Assembly (NCBI RefSeq): GCF_002797935.1
Contig: NZ_PGER01000001.1
Coordinates: 5,084,001 to 5,148,000, forward strand
Reading direction: 5' to 3'
From: Flavobacterium sp. 1
GTDB taxonomy: Bacteria > Bacteroidota > Bacteroidia > Flavobacteriales > Flavobacteriaceae
DNA length: 64,000 nt
Of the stretch, positions 8,703 through 18,832 are shown piece after piece. The position numbers and the translations under genes are program-made. The notes beneath the pieces were generated by a model. It saw only the letters and a program-made list of their open reading frames with translations, had not been told where the DNA came from and did not search any database. The stretch's first letter is position 1, and every line of letters starts with the position of its first letter.

Positions 8703-10079
8703 ATGGAAATATATGATGTTTGTTTGCATATAGGTAACGGAGGGCAGTGGTTAGGAGATTTTTATGTGAAGATTAAAAAGCAATTAGAAGATAGAGGTTT
8801 GACGGTAGTATTTTATACGGATGTTCCTGATATAAAACAATATTTTGATAAAAATGGAATAAGTTCGTATGTTTTTTTGGATAAATACGAAGGAGAAATA
8901 GATCTTGATTTTGTGATGAATTCACTTACTGAATTAGGGCTTAATCCCAAGAGTTTATACAATAGTGAACAAAAGTTTTATGACATAGAAGAGAAAGATT
9001 GTATTCAATATTTTGCAAGATATGTACATTCTGTATTGAAATTAAAAAATATTAAAAAAGCTAGGTTTTATGTTACGTATGAAGGAGATGAAATAGATCA
9101 CAATATTTTTAGAGTTCTTGGAAGATTAAATGGGGGTAAATTTATTTATTGGGGAATTTCTAATCTGGATACAAGGACTCATTTTCATGATGATGAGAAA
9201 CGTTATTTTGAGACACCATTTGAGAACAATCAACCAATTACTGAAGATGAGAAGGTTTGGTTGGAAAAATATGTAGAATCTTATACTCAAAAAAAGACAA
9301 ATTTATGGGGTGATCCTAAAAGAGAGGATGTGAAATTTAAGTTTGGGTATATAATTTCTGCATTAAAAAAAATTGGGAATAAGATAACTAATAGCGATTA
9401 TGATCCTAGGAGAACATTTGGACATGCTTTTACGAGGTATTTTAAACGATTGTTAAGAAGACAATATGCCTACTTAAAATATAATACTAAATTTTCGTTT
9501 GATGATGGAATAGATTATTATTATTTTCCTTTACACGTTCCTTTTGATTCGCAGCTAACCCAAAGAGGATTGCCTTTTTATGATCAGGTTTCTTTGGTGC
9601 AAACAATTTCTAATTATTTGCCGTACTCATCTCGATTGATAGTAAAAGAACATCCGATGGGGAGGGGGTATTATTCTATAAGTGATTTGAATAAATTAGC
9701 AAAACTCTCTAATGTGATTTTATTGCCTGCATATTCTAATTCTCACGACATAGTCCCTAAAGCTAAAGGTATATTTGTTATAAATTCAAGCGTTGGTTAT
9801 GAAGGGTTAATGTATAAAAAACCTGTAGTTACTTTTGGAAGGTCATTTTTTAGAAAGCAAGGTTTGACAATTGATATAGATTCTTTATATGAATTAGAAG
9901 AAGTTTTTGATAAGATTGAAAGACATGAAGTTATAAATGAAAAAGTTTATGATTTTCTTTGGAGAGTTAAAAAGAATACTTATCCTGTGGATTTGTATTT
10001 TATTAATGAAGGAAATTATAATGAAAAAATAGTTGAGTTTGTGAACGCTTTAGAAATTGAATTAAAAAAAAGGTTATAG
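8703..10079 (+). CDS. KpsS/KpsC-like capsule transferase, candidate pseudaminosyltransferase
   Basis: The C-terminal half has the features of the capsule polysaccharide biosynthesis (Kdo-transferase-like GT-B) family. These are a YYFPLHVPFDSQ strand, LIVKEHPMGRG, then INSSVGYEGL and KPVVTFG, which match the acceptor and nucleotide site layout of KpsS-like enzymes. The N-terminal part is not recognised. It immediately follows pseI, with ATG at 8703 one base after the pseI stop. A TTG at 8691 could extend it by four residues. KpsS-like proteins act as Pse transferases in Acinetobacter capsule loci, so transfer of Pse is a reasonable inference. Confidence 0.65.
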   Translation: MEIYDVCLHIGNGGQWLGDFYVKIKKQLEDRGLTVVFYTDVPDIKQYFDKNGISSYVFLDKYEGEIDLDFVMNSLTELGLNPKSLYNSEQKFYDIEEKDCIQYFARYVHSVLKLKNIKKARFYVTYEGDEIDHNIFRVLGRLNGGKFIYWGISNLDTRTHFHDDEKRYFETPFENNQPITEDEKVWLEKYVESYTQKKTNLWGDPKREDVKFKFGYIISALKKIGNKITNSDYDPRRTFGHAFTRYFKRLLRRQYAYLKYNTKFSFDDGIDYYYFPLHVPFDSQLTQRGLPFYDQVSLVQTISNYLPYSSRLIVKEHPMGRGYYSISDLNKLAKLSNVILLPAYSNSHDIVPKAKGIFVINSSVGYEGLMYKKPVVTFGRSFFRKQGLTIDIDSLYELEEVFDKIERHEVINEKVYDFLWRVKKNTYPVDLYFINEGNYNEKIVEFVNALEIELKKRL

Positions 10080-10117
10080 TTTTTTATTGAAATATTATTA
10101 GTTATATAAATTATATT

Positions 10118-11206
10118 ATGGCTGAGGTAAATAATAGATTTGGTTATGTTGATACATTGAGGGGGATCGCTATTTTTTTAGTTCTTTCTGTTCACACATC
10201 TCAGTTTTACCAATTAGGAAGTGAGTTATATACCTTTGCTAGGTATGGTCAATTAGGTGTACAATTATTTTTTGTTGCATCTGCTTACACTTTGTGTATT
10301 TCTATGTCAAATGTTGATTTGAATACTGAGAATTTAAAAAAATTCTATATTAGAAGGTATTTTAGAATTGCGCCCATGTATTATATCGGTATTGGTATGT
10401 ATTTTGGTATCAACTGTGTTTTATATTTGTTAAAAAAAGCAAATTTTTTGGAATTGTATGATTTTAAAGGAATTTCAAGTAATTTATTGTTAATTCATGC
10501 ATTTTTGCCTAAGTATAATAACTCAATAGTACCGGGAGGATGGTCAATTGCAACTGAGGTCTTGTTTTATTTTCTTTTCCCTTTTTTATATTCATTTGTT
10601 AAAAATTTTTCGTTTAGAAAAATTATTTACCTTATTGTACTATATACATTAATTCATGTTTTCGTTTTAATTTTTGCGGGAAAGTTTTTGCAATTTGAAA
10701 AAATTGAAAATAATTCTTTTTACTATTACAGCATAATAAATCAATTTCCTGTTTTTTTATGTGGTATAGCAATGTTTAAAGTGATAAAGTATAGTAATGT
10801 TAAAAAAAAGTTTTTCGGTAGTGTTTTTTTTATAAGTTTTATTTTACTTATATTCATTTGGCAATTTAATGAACTATTTTCATTTGTATTAATTCCTGTA
10901 TTTTCTGGGATAGCTTTTATGTCTTTAGGATGTTTACTATCTATTATTGATTATAGATTTAAGCTAATTGAACTCATTGGCAAATTAAGTTATTCAATAT
11001 ACATTTTTCATTTTGTATTTTCATGGTACATAATTGTATTAATTGATAAAAAAATCTTCTTTTTAGGAATTAACATTTATTTACTTTATTCAATTTATCT
11101 ACTTATTACTTTAGTTTTTTCAGTTTTAATTGGATTATTTACGGAAAAATATATAGAGCGCTATTTTGTTGGAGTGGGCAAAAAAATAATAAGTAATTCA
11201 ATATAA
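10118..11206 (+). CDS. Acyltransferase 3 family membrane O-acyltransferase (OafA-like)
   Basis: An integral membrane acyltransferase of about ten hydrophobic helices, 362 aa. The family signature lies at the N-terminus: YVDTLRGIAIF followed by VLSVHTS, with the conserved Arg and His. A GGWSIATEVLFYFLFP segment near residue 140 matches the usual second motif. It probably O-acetylates or O-acylates a sugar of the locus 1 repeat unit at the membrane. It lacks the C-terminal SGNH domain found in some OafA proteins. Confidence 0.85.
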   Translation: MAEVNNRFGYVDTLRGIAIFLVLSVHTSQFYQLGSELYTFARYGQLGVQLFFVASAYTLCISMSNVDLNTENLKKFYIRRYFRIAPMYYIGIGMYFGINCVLYLLKKANFLELYDFKGISSNLLLIHAFLPKYNNSIVPGGWSIATEVLFYFLFPFLYSFVKNFSFRKIIYLIVLYTLIHVFVLIFAGKFLQFEKIENNSFYYYSIINQFPVFLCGIAMFKVIKYSNVKKKFFGSVFFISFILLIFIWQFNELFSFVLIPVFSGIAFMSLGCLLSIIDYRFKLIELIGKLSYSIYIFHFVFSWYIIVLIDKKIFFLGINIYLLYSIYLLITLVFSVLIGLFTEKYIERYFVGVGKKIISNSI

Positions 11207-11212
11207 AATAAC

Positions 11213-12627
11213 TTGGAAGAAAAATTACACATTAAAATCAAACGTAGTTTTGTACAAATGTTTACAGGAGAAACTGTATCTTTTTTTGCGCTCTTTTTGG
11301 CAGGATATTTTTATGCTTTTATTTTGGGACCTAATGATTATGGTGTTTGGCAGACTGCTAAAGTTTTTATATCCTATTCGATAGTATTTACATTTAGTTT
11401 GCCTTTTGTTATGCGAAGAGATTTTGTCATGCTAAGAGCTGAAGGGAGACACGAAGAAGCAAAAAAAATTGCAGATTTGGTTTTTACTTATGAACTTTTT
11501 TTGACTCCTTTAATTTCTTTAGGATTAATACTTTATTCTATTTTTTTTATTGATAATTATTTGCTTAAATTATCAATGATAACAGTTGGTATGATATATG
11601 TGAGTCAATTTATAGGTGGCTACGGGAATTTACTTGCTAAAGGATTAAACAATTATAATTTACTCAAGAAGGCAAGTATTTTAAACGGTATTCTTACAAT
11701 TCTAACGATTCCTATTGTTTATTTTTGTGGAATTAAATCTTTATTCGTTTCTACAGTTGTAATTGCTATAATAAATTCAGTTTTTTACTACATAAATAGG
11801 CCTTTCAATTTTAACTTATTTTGGGATAATAAACTTTTTAAAGCGCTACTTATTATTTCCTTTCCTTTATATCTACAAGATATTTCTTCTACAATATTTG
11901 ATAGTGTTGATAGATTGATAATTGCCAAATATCTTAATTTTTCTGAAGTAGGGTATTATAGTTTATCGAGTTTGGTTATTATTCCTTTGCGCTTATTGAT
12001 TTCAAGTTTTAGTGTTGTATTATTTACGCAATTAAACGAAAAATACGGTTTTTCAAATGCGAATCATGTAGTTGAAAAACATGTAATAATACCGCATAAA
12101 ATACTGTCGGTTCTTTTTCCTCCTTTGTTAGGAGTTGCAGTAATTTTACTGCCTCCAATAGTTTCTTTTTTTTACCTAAATATACTTTAGGAATTGTTTC
12201 AGCCCAGATAGCCTTGTTTGGAATGTTTATTTATCTTTTAAATACTTTTTCTGCAAATGCATTATTTGTTGTTAATAAACAAAAAATTACTGCTTTTATC
12301 TATTTTTTTGTTGGAGTTTTAAAAACGATTCTCTGCTTTTTAAGTATGTTGTATGGATATGGTATTATAGGAGTTGCAATTTCAACTGTTATTGCTTTTC
12401 TCGTGTTAGATTTTCTTATGTTGAAAGTTGTTTTTAATCAGTTGCAAAAGAGTTCTAGAGAATTTTATATTTATTTTATTCAAGAAATATTTCCTATAAT
12501 TTATATAGCTTCAATATGTTTTCTTTTTTTTACTTTATCTTCTAAATTAGTGACTTTTTTTAGTGATTTTATTATTACAGGTATTGGTGTTGTAATTGTA
12601 TTAATTTTTAGCGTGCCTTTTTTGTAA
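11213..12627 (+). pseudogene. wzx: wzx flippase, interrupted by a one-base loss in a T run
   Basis: A polytopic membrane protein of the Wzx/MATE-like polysaccharide flippase family, which moves lipid-linked repeat units across the inner membrane. The first part (from TTG 11213, or ATG 11255) reads to a stop at 12190. The rest continues in another frame to 12627. The two halves join smoothly if one T is added to the T8 run at 12166-12173, giving PIVSFFLPKYTLG, a typical Wzx stretch. The restored length is about 471 aa, which is normal. The break may be a sequencing error or true slippage. Confidence 0.82.
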
Positions 12628-13984
12628 TTGCAAGGAAAAGGATCAAGGAATTATCCTCCCATATATAATATGTTTTTACTAATTACTTTTATTGGGATTT
12701 ATTTATTTATTAGGGGAAACAAATATCAGAGTCTTGTTATATTTTTGTTTTTATTAACAGATGGTTTTCAATTTGTGCCAGAGTCTATTTTTTTATTTGG
12801 CTTTAATATTTACGGAAAGGATTATGCTCTAATTTATTCATTAGCAATTTTTATTTTGTTATTGTTTACAGGTAAAATATCATTTCCCTATAAATCGATA
12901 GTGTTTTTTTTATTGTTTTATTTTTAATTTTTCTGTTTTTTGCCTCTATTATTGATTTAGGATATTACAATCCATCCTTAACGGGATATCTTCTTATTTT
13001 TAGAGTTAATTTGTTTGTTTTAACTTATTTTTGGCTGAATAAGATCGATATTGCAATTTACAACAGGTTATTTGTACTACTATTAAAAATTACGATATTT
13101 CAATCAATCTTATGTGTTTTGCAGATACCTACTGGTTTGAGGCTTTTAACTGGTGGTGGGATCACCGATTTTGATGTTTTAGGGTTTACATGGACTAGGT
13201 ATAGTAATTTACCTTACTTTTTATTTCCTTGTTTGTTTATACTATTAATGTACAAAGAATTAGTTGTGCCTTATAAAAAATATATCATATTATTATTTTT
13301 TATGGTGATATTCTTTACATTAACAAGAACGCTGATTTTAGGTGTCGTTTTTACGATTGGAGTTTCTGTTATGTTAGGTTTTTTTAAAAATCAAAAAAAG
13401 ATGGTTTTATCATTTTTGATTATGTGTCTTTTATTTTTACCTGTTATTGGTGCAAGGATTTTGTCTTCATCAGATGATATTAATACGGTTGTTGCAGATG
13501 ATGCAATAGATAATGGTACTGAAATGACATTTGCGTACAGAATTTTTCATATGGGAGAGCGATATTTATATATAAATAAAGATTTGAAACATCAGATTTT
13601 TGGTATTGGATTTATACATGAGCGTGATTTTCCTAGAGATGTATTTATTTTTGGACATAAAGACGAGAATAAAAATAATGCAATTATTCAATTGGATCAG
13701 GGAGATATTTCATGGTCGAATTTATTTTTACGCTATGGAATTTTTGGAACAGTATTGTACTTTGGTCTTTATCTGTCTTTTGTTATCTTTTTTTTTAGAA
13801 GTAAAGGAGAACCTATTGCTGCAGCAGGCTTTATGTTTATGATTATTTCAATTGTACTGTCTTTTGGGAGTGGTAATTTTTCGCAGTTTGATTTTTTTTG
13901 ATTCCGATGTTTATTTTTTTCTATTTGCAAACAATCAAAAAAAGTTCTAATATATTAATTTTAAATACTTCGTATAATGAGTGA
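12628..13984 (+). pseudogene. wzy: wzy-like O-antigen polymerase, two one-base losses in T runs
   Basis: A very hydrophobic protein with many membrane helices and a large loop near its C-terminal third (GERYLYINKDLK to WSNLFLRYG), as in O-antigen polymerases. It is split into 12628-12927 and 13011-13901. Adding one T in the T8 run at 12904-12911 joins the first parts (FFIVLFLIFLFFASIIDLG). Adding one T in the T8 run at 13892-13899 extends the C-terminus to a stop at 13984, overlapping the next gene by 8 bases. The restored length is about 452 aa. The start is TTG 12628 or ATG 12670. It is placed next to wzx, as expected. Confidence 0.72.
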
Positions 13985-14750
13985 TAGGGAAAAAGTAAAA
14001 GTAACAATTATTACGCCATCATATAATCAGGGACAGTTTATAGAAGCTACAATTCTTTCGGTGATAAATCAGACTTATAAAAATATTGAATATATAGTTT
14101 TAGATGCTTGTTCAACGGATCAAACTACTGAAATTTTAGATAAATATAAAGATAAAATTTCTAAAATAATTTGTGAAAAGGATCGAGGACAATCTGACGC
14201 TATTAATAAAGGGTTTAGATTATCAAATGGCGAATTGGTTGCTTGGATTAATTCTGATGATGTATTGTATCCTGACTGTGTTGAGAGAATCGTAAATTCT
14301 TATGAATTAGATTCTAAATATTCCATCTATTATAACAGTCAGTGTAATATAATTGATAAAAAAAATAATATAATAGGTTTAATCGATAGAAAAATAATCG
14401 ACAGAAGTTTTCTGTTGAAGGAGAAATATGAAGTACTCCAACCGGGGTCTTTTTATTCTACCGAAAAAGTTAGAGAAGTCAATTATTTAGATGAAAATTG
14501 TCATTATTGTATGGATTTAGATCTTTGGTTGAAATTACTAAATTTAGGAGGCATAATTGATGTTGAGGGGAATCCTATTGCTGCTTATCGAGAATGGGAA
14601 TTGACAAAAACAAGTACTGGAGCTGAAAAGTTTTATAAAAATATTTTTCAAATATTAAGGAAGCATGGCGCAAGTCTTTTTGATAAATCTGTTATTAATG
14701 TATCCATTTTAATTCTTAAAAATATAATAAAGAGTAAAATTAAAATTTAA
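13977..14750 (+). CDS. GT2 family glycosyltransferase
   Basis: A GT-A fold glycosyltransferase, 257 aa. The N-terminal nucleotide-binding region is ITPSYNQGQFIEATILSV. The metal-binding motif is INSDDVLYPD near residue 95, and an MDLDLWLKL segment is characteristic of this subgroup. The cytoplasmic enzyme would add one sugar to the locus 1 repeat. The sugar cannot be predicted. The ATG overlaps the restored end of wzy, and the GT4 gene follows after 2 bases. Confidence 0.9.
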   Translation: MSDREKVKVTIITPSYNQGQFIEATILSVINQTYKNIEYIVLDACSTDQTTEILDKYKDKISKIICEKDRGQSDAINKGFRLSNGELVAWINSDDVLYPDCVERIVNSYELDSKYSIYYNSQCNIIDKKNNIIGLIDRKIIDRSFLLKEKYEVLQPGSFYSTEKVREVNYLDENCHYCMDLDLWLKLLNLGGIIDVEGNPIAAYREWELTKTSTGAEKFYKNIFQILRKHGASLFDKSVINVSILILKNIIKSKIKI

Positions 14751-14752
14751 TA

Positions 14753-15838
14753 ATGAAGTCATCTGTTCTTTTTTTTTGCCCATCATTTAGTTCAGGAGGT
14801 GTAGAGAAGGTGTTAGTTAATCTTGCTAATCACTTTAATACAAATGATTATTCAACTTCATTTTTAGTGTGTCAACATATTGGTATACTGGATTTTAATT
14901 TAAATAAAGGAGTTAATATTTTTTCATTGAATAATAGACTCTTTAAATCTTTTTTTCCAGCAATTTCTTTTTTTAGAAAAAACAATCCTGATGTTATTAT
15001 TTGTGGACCCCAGTTTATAAATATTCTGTCTGTTTTAGTTGTTAAACTTATTTTAAGAAAAAAAGTAAAACTAATTCTAACGCATCATAGTTTTTACGAT
15101 CTTGATATAAAAAGAATGCCTTTTTTGCATTTATTTTATAAATCATTTTTAAGGTTTTTTTATAGACATGGAGATATAATAGTTGCAGTTTCTAATGCTG
15201 TTAAAGAACATTTAGTTAATGATGTTGGACTTTCAAATAATAAAATTAAAGTTATATATAATCCTGTCATAGAATCAAATTTTGATGATTTGGCAAATGA
15301 GCCTTTTTTACATAAAAGTTTTATTGATGATAGAAATTATAAAATTTTAGTGTGTGTTGGTCGATTATCAAAAATTAAGAATCAAGAAGCTTTAATTAAG
15401 CTTATGCCACGTTTACTAAAAGAAATTAGTTGTAAATTGATATTAATTGGAGACGGAGAGGAACGAGATTTTCTAAAAAAATTAGTTTTTGACTTAGATT
15501 TAAGTTTAAAAGTAGAATTTATGGGATCAATAAGTAATCCACTGAAATATATTAAACATTCTGATCTTTTAGTATTGCCATCTCTTTCTGAAACTTTTTC
15601 GTTAGTTGCAGTTGAGTCAATTGCTGCGGGTACACCTGTTATTTCAACTCCTACTCTTGGAGTTAATGAAATTCTGAGAAACTGTGAGGGCTGTTTTTTT
15701 GAATCTATTGATAATGATAATGATTTTGTTTTTAAAATTAAACAAATTCTTAATTCTGAAAATATTTTTGTTGATGAAGGATTTGTTGAAAAATTTAGTA
15801 CAGATAAAATTGGAGAGATTTATGAAAGCCTACTATGA
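14753..15838 (+). CDS. GT4 family glycosyltransferase
   Basis: A GT-B fold retaining glycosyltransferase, 361 aa. The N-terminal glycine-rich loop is SGGVEKVLVNLANHF. The Rossmann region has CVGRLSKIKNQEALIKL near residue 200. The C-terminal donor site is LPSLSETFSLVAVESIAAGTP near residue 275, with the conserved E-x7-E spacing. The donor is not predictable from sequence. The gene is followed by a 144-base gap with no gene. Confidence 0.9.
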   Translation: MKSSVLFFCPSFSSGGVEKVLVNLANHFNTNDYSTSFLVCQHIGILDFNLNKGVNIFSLNNRLFKSFFPAISFFRKNNPDVIICGPQFINILSVLVVKLILRKKVKLILTHHSFYDLDIKRMPFLHLFYKSFLRFFYRHGDIIVAVSNAVKEHLVNDVGLSNNKIKVIYNPVIESNFDDLANEPFLHKSFIDDRNYKILVCVGRLSKIKNQEALIKLMPRLLKEISCKLILIGDGEERDFLKKLVFDLDLSLKVEFMGSISNPLKYIKHSDLLVLPSLSETFSLVAVESIAAGTPVISTPTLGVNEILRNCEGCFFESIDNDNDFVFKIKQILNSENIFVDEGFVEKFSTDKIGEIYESLL

Positions 15839-15982
15839 TATAATTGTTTCCACCATTTAGCTAATTGGGTTTTTAATAAGCGGGATATGTAAATGTTTTT
15901 TTTATACATATCTAGGGTCACTTTTTTGGATGGGGAAAGTGCTTAAATTAATAAATGTTTTAAAATTTTGTACAAGATAAGA

Positions 15983-17019
15983 ATGAATATAATTCTTGAC
16001 AATATCGTTTTTTCGCTACAAAAAGCTGGTGGTATTTCTACTTATTGGTTTGAGTTGTCTTCAAGAATTTTGCGTGATTATGGTAACGCCTTTTTTGTTG
16101 ATAGAGAAAATGAAAATATAGTTTCTAAAAATCTTATAATAAGTAAGGAACGAATTCTAAAGTCAGGGATTTCTAATTTATTATTAGATCGGTTTATGAA
16201 TATTCGATTAAATGGGGTAAGTGATAATTTTATTTTTCATTCGAGCTATAATCGTATTACAACAAATAGAAATGCAAAACAAGTACTAACAATTCATGAT
16301 TTTGTCCATGAAAGGTTTTATACTGGAATGAGGAAATTATTACATAGTTATCAAAAAGGGAAAGCTATTAAAAATGCTGATGCAATTATTGTGATTTCTG
16401 AAAACACAAAAAAAGATTTGATGTTTTTTTTCCAAAGATTAATCCTTATAAAATTAATGTCATTTACAATGGCGTTTCTGACGATTTCTTTTCAATAAAA
16501 GAAAAAACCATCTCTAATAATTTCTTATTTATAGGGTCTCGTGAAAAGTATAAAAATTTTGATTTTGCAGTTAAAGCAATCGCGCAAACAAATAAATTTA
16601 AATTAAATATAGTAGGTTCAGTTTTAAGGGTAGAGGAAGTAGCAATGTTGAATCAATTAATTCCAGGGCGTTGGGAACTATTTAATAATATTGAAAATTT
16701 AACGTTAAATGAACTTTATAATAATGCTTACGCATTAATTTATCCTTCTTCTTGCGAGGGTTTTGGTATTCCTTTATTAGAAGCGATGAAGGCAGGTTGT
16801 CCGTTTATTGCATTTAATAGTTCTTCAATTCCGGAGGTTGCAGGAGATGCTGGCGTTTTGATTGATAGATTAGAAGTTTTACTTTTCAATGAATCTATAT
16901 CCATAATTGAAAAAAATAGAGAGGAAATAGTAAAAAAAGGTTTCAATCAAGCTAATAAGTTTTCATGGGAAAAATGCTATCAAGAAACATTACAAGTTTA
17001 TAAAGATTTATATAAATAA
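15983..17019 (+). pseudogene. GT4 family glycosyltransferase, interrupted by a one-base loss in a T run
   Basis: A GT-B glycosyltransferase of the Bacteroidota type that starts NIILDNIVFSLQKAGGIS. The first frame stops at 16498 and the second resumes. Adding one T to the T8 run at 16424-16431 gives KKDLMFFFPKINPYKIN and then VIYNGVS, a continuous family sequence. The donor site PSSCEGFGIPLLEAMKAG lies in the second part. The restored length is about 345 aa. ATG 15983 is preferred over TTG 15968 because it matches the usual N-terminus. Confidence 0.8.
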
Positions 17020-17765
17020 TGAAAATATCAATAATTACTGTTGTTTATAACAACGAGAAAACGATTAAGGATGCGATGCAATCGGTTCTTTCACAAACTT
17101 ATAAAAATATAGAATATGTTATCATAGACGGTAACTCAAAAGATAACACTGTCAATTTGATAAAGGATTACAATGAAAAACTGGGGTATTTCATTTCTGA
17201 AAAAGATAATGGTTTGTATGATGCCATGAATAAAGGGATCAAAGCTTGTACAGGAGATGTAATAGGGATATTAAATTCAGATGATTTGTATCAGGATTCA
17301 AATGTTATTTCAGATGTGATAAAACAATTTAATGATGATTCTGAGTTAGATATATTGTACGGGGATTTGGTATATGTGAAAAGTGATGATACCAATAAAG
17401 TAGTTCGAAATTGGAAATCAAAAAGTTATTACAATAATTTTTTTGAGAATGCTAATGTTCCACCGCATCCTGCGTTATTTGTTAGAAGTATAGTGTATAA
17501 AGAGGTAGGATTATTTGATTTGCAATATAAGCTAGCCGCAGATTATGAATTAATGCTACGAATGTTTAAAAAACACCATTTTAAATCTAAATATATTAAT
17601 AGATTGATAATTAAAATGAGGTTGGGCGGAGCAACTAATCAAAGCTTTACTAATATAATTAACCAAAACAAAGAGATACTTAAAGCATGGAAAAATAATG
17701 ACTTACAAGCTCCTTTATACTTAATGCCAGTACGAATTTTTAAGCGTTTGCTTCAATTTATTTAA
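17019..17765 (+). CDS. GT2 family glycosyltransferase (WcaA-like)
   Basis: A GT-A fold transferase, 248 aa, beginning ISIITVVYNNEKTIKDAMQS. It has the DxD-type motif LNSDDLYQD near residue 88 and the GLYDAMNKGI segment common to WcaA-like enzymes. The start codon overlaps the preceding stop codon (TAATG), indicating coupling. The sugar transferred is unknown. Confidence 0.9.
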   Translation: MKISIITVVYNNEKTIKDAMQSVLSQTYKNIEYVIIDGNSKDNTVNLIKDYNEKLGYFISEKDNGLYDAMNKGIKACTGDVIGILNSDDLYQDSNVISDVIKQFNDDSELDILYGDLVYVKSDDTNKVVRNWKSKSYYNNFFENANVPPHPALFVRSIVYKEVGLFDLQYKLAADYELMLRMFKKHHFKSKYINRLIIKMRLGGATNQSFTNIINQNKEILKAWKNNDLQAPLYLMPVRIFKRLLQFI

Positions 17766-17773
17766 TATTTTAT

Positions 17774-18673
17774 ATGAAAATATTATTAACTGGTGCAACA
17801 GGTTTTTTAGGGAAAACCATAGTGAAAGAATTGTCTAAAGAGAATTTTATTTTTAGTTTATCTAGGTCTTCAGGTGTTTATCGGGTGGTTTTAGAAAATG
17901 AAGTGCCAATATTTGAAGAAAAATTTGATTTAGTTGTTCATGCAGCTGGTAAAGCACACAGTGTTCCAAAAACAGAGTATGAGAAAAGGCAGTTTTATGA
18001 TGTGAATGTTGCAGGCACGGTAAACTTATTGAAAGGATTAGAAAAAGCTGGAATTCCGGAGCAATTTGTTTTTATCAGTTCAGTTTCGGTTTATGGTCAA
18101 GAAAGCGGTATTAACATTGACGAAGAGTATGCATTACAATCTAAAGATGCTTATGGATTAAGTAAAGTTGAAGCTGAACTTTTGGTGGTAGACTGGTGCA
18201 AAAAGAACAATACGGTTTGTACTATTTTGCGTTTACCACTGCTAGTAGGAGAAAACCCTCCAGGAAACTTAGGCGCAATGATAAAAGCAATCGATAAAGG
18301 GTATTATTTTAATATCGGAGGGGGAAAAGCTAGAAAAAGTATGGTGTTAGCACAAGATGTTGCTGTATTTATCCCTAAAGTTGCCGCTTTTGGAGGGATT
18401 TATAATCTGACAGATGGTTTTCATCCTGATTTTAGGGAGTTGAGCAGTGTCATTTCAAAACAGAAAAATAAAAAAAAGATTTTTAACTTGCCATTGGTTG
18501 TGGCCAAAGGAATAGGATTAGTCGGAGATTTATTGGGTAATAATGCCCCTTTAGATTCTATGAAAATTAAAAAAATTACTTCTGATTTGACTTTTGATGA
18601 CACTAAGGCTAGACAGATTGTTGGCTGGAAACCACAAGGGGTTTTGGGGTGGTTTGAAAGAAATGAAATTTAA
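17774..18673 (+). CDS. NAD-dependent epimerase/reductase (WbpV-like UDP-sugar 4-reductase candidate)
   Basis: An extended SDR of 299 aa with TGATGFLG at residues 6-13 and the catalytic YGLSK near residue 137. In related loci this type reduces the 4-keto sugar made by a PglF/WbpM dehydratase (here at 22973). The product is UDP-D-QuiNAc or UDP-D-FucNAc, donor for a WbpL-type transferase (here at 21228). That functional link is inference from context. An AGKAHSVP motif near residue 60 is typical of this subgroup. Confidence 0.78.
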   Translation: MKILLTGATGFLGKTIVKELSKENFIFSLSRSSGVYRVVLENEVPIFEEKFDLVVHAAGKAHSVPKTEYEKRQFYDVNVAGTVNLLKGLEKAGIPEQFVFISSVSVYGQESGINIDEEYALQSKDAYGLSKVEAELLVVDWCKKNNTVCTILRLPLLVGENPPGNLGAMIKAIDKGYYFNIGGGKARKSMVLAQDVAVFIPKVAAFGGIYNLTDGFHPDFRELSSVISKQKNKKKIFNLPLVVAKGIGLVGDLLGNNAPLDSMKIKKITSDLTFDDTKARQIVGWKPQGVLGWFERNEI

Positions 18674-18748
18674 ATTTTCTTAAATTCTGAGCGTTTGCAA
18701 AAGCTAACTGAAAATTATGTGGTTAGTAATTAAAAGATAATATCCGCA

Positions 18749-18820
18749 ATTGGAAAGCCTTTACCAATACAATCTAAAGAAGGATTATTGCAAACCTTTC
18801 AATCTTTTAAAAAATTATAA
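18749..18820 (+). pseudogene. Possible 3' remnant of a deleted gene
   Basis: In the 159-base gap between the epimerase gene and rfbC, one frame reads AIGKPLPIQSKEGL, then LQTFQSF, and ends in a stop. It looks like a real protein C-terminus, not random AT-rich sequence, and has no start codon of its own. I cannot name the parent gene with certainty. A sugar epimerase or dehydratase is possible. This suggests a past deletion in front of rfbC. Confidence 0.35.
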
Positions 18821-18832
18821 TAGAATTACAAT

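Noticed and set aside
13600..13842. Alternative + frame inside the wzy region
   Set aside because: It overlaps the restored wzy frame and has no start signal or protein family features of its own.
15884..15912. Inverted repeat GATATGTA/TACATATC around a T-rich loop between two GT4 genes
   Set aside because: The stem is only 8 bp and AT-rich with a 13-base loop and no following T tract. It is neither a convincing terminator nor a known element.
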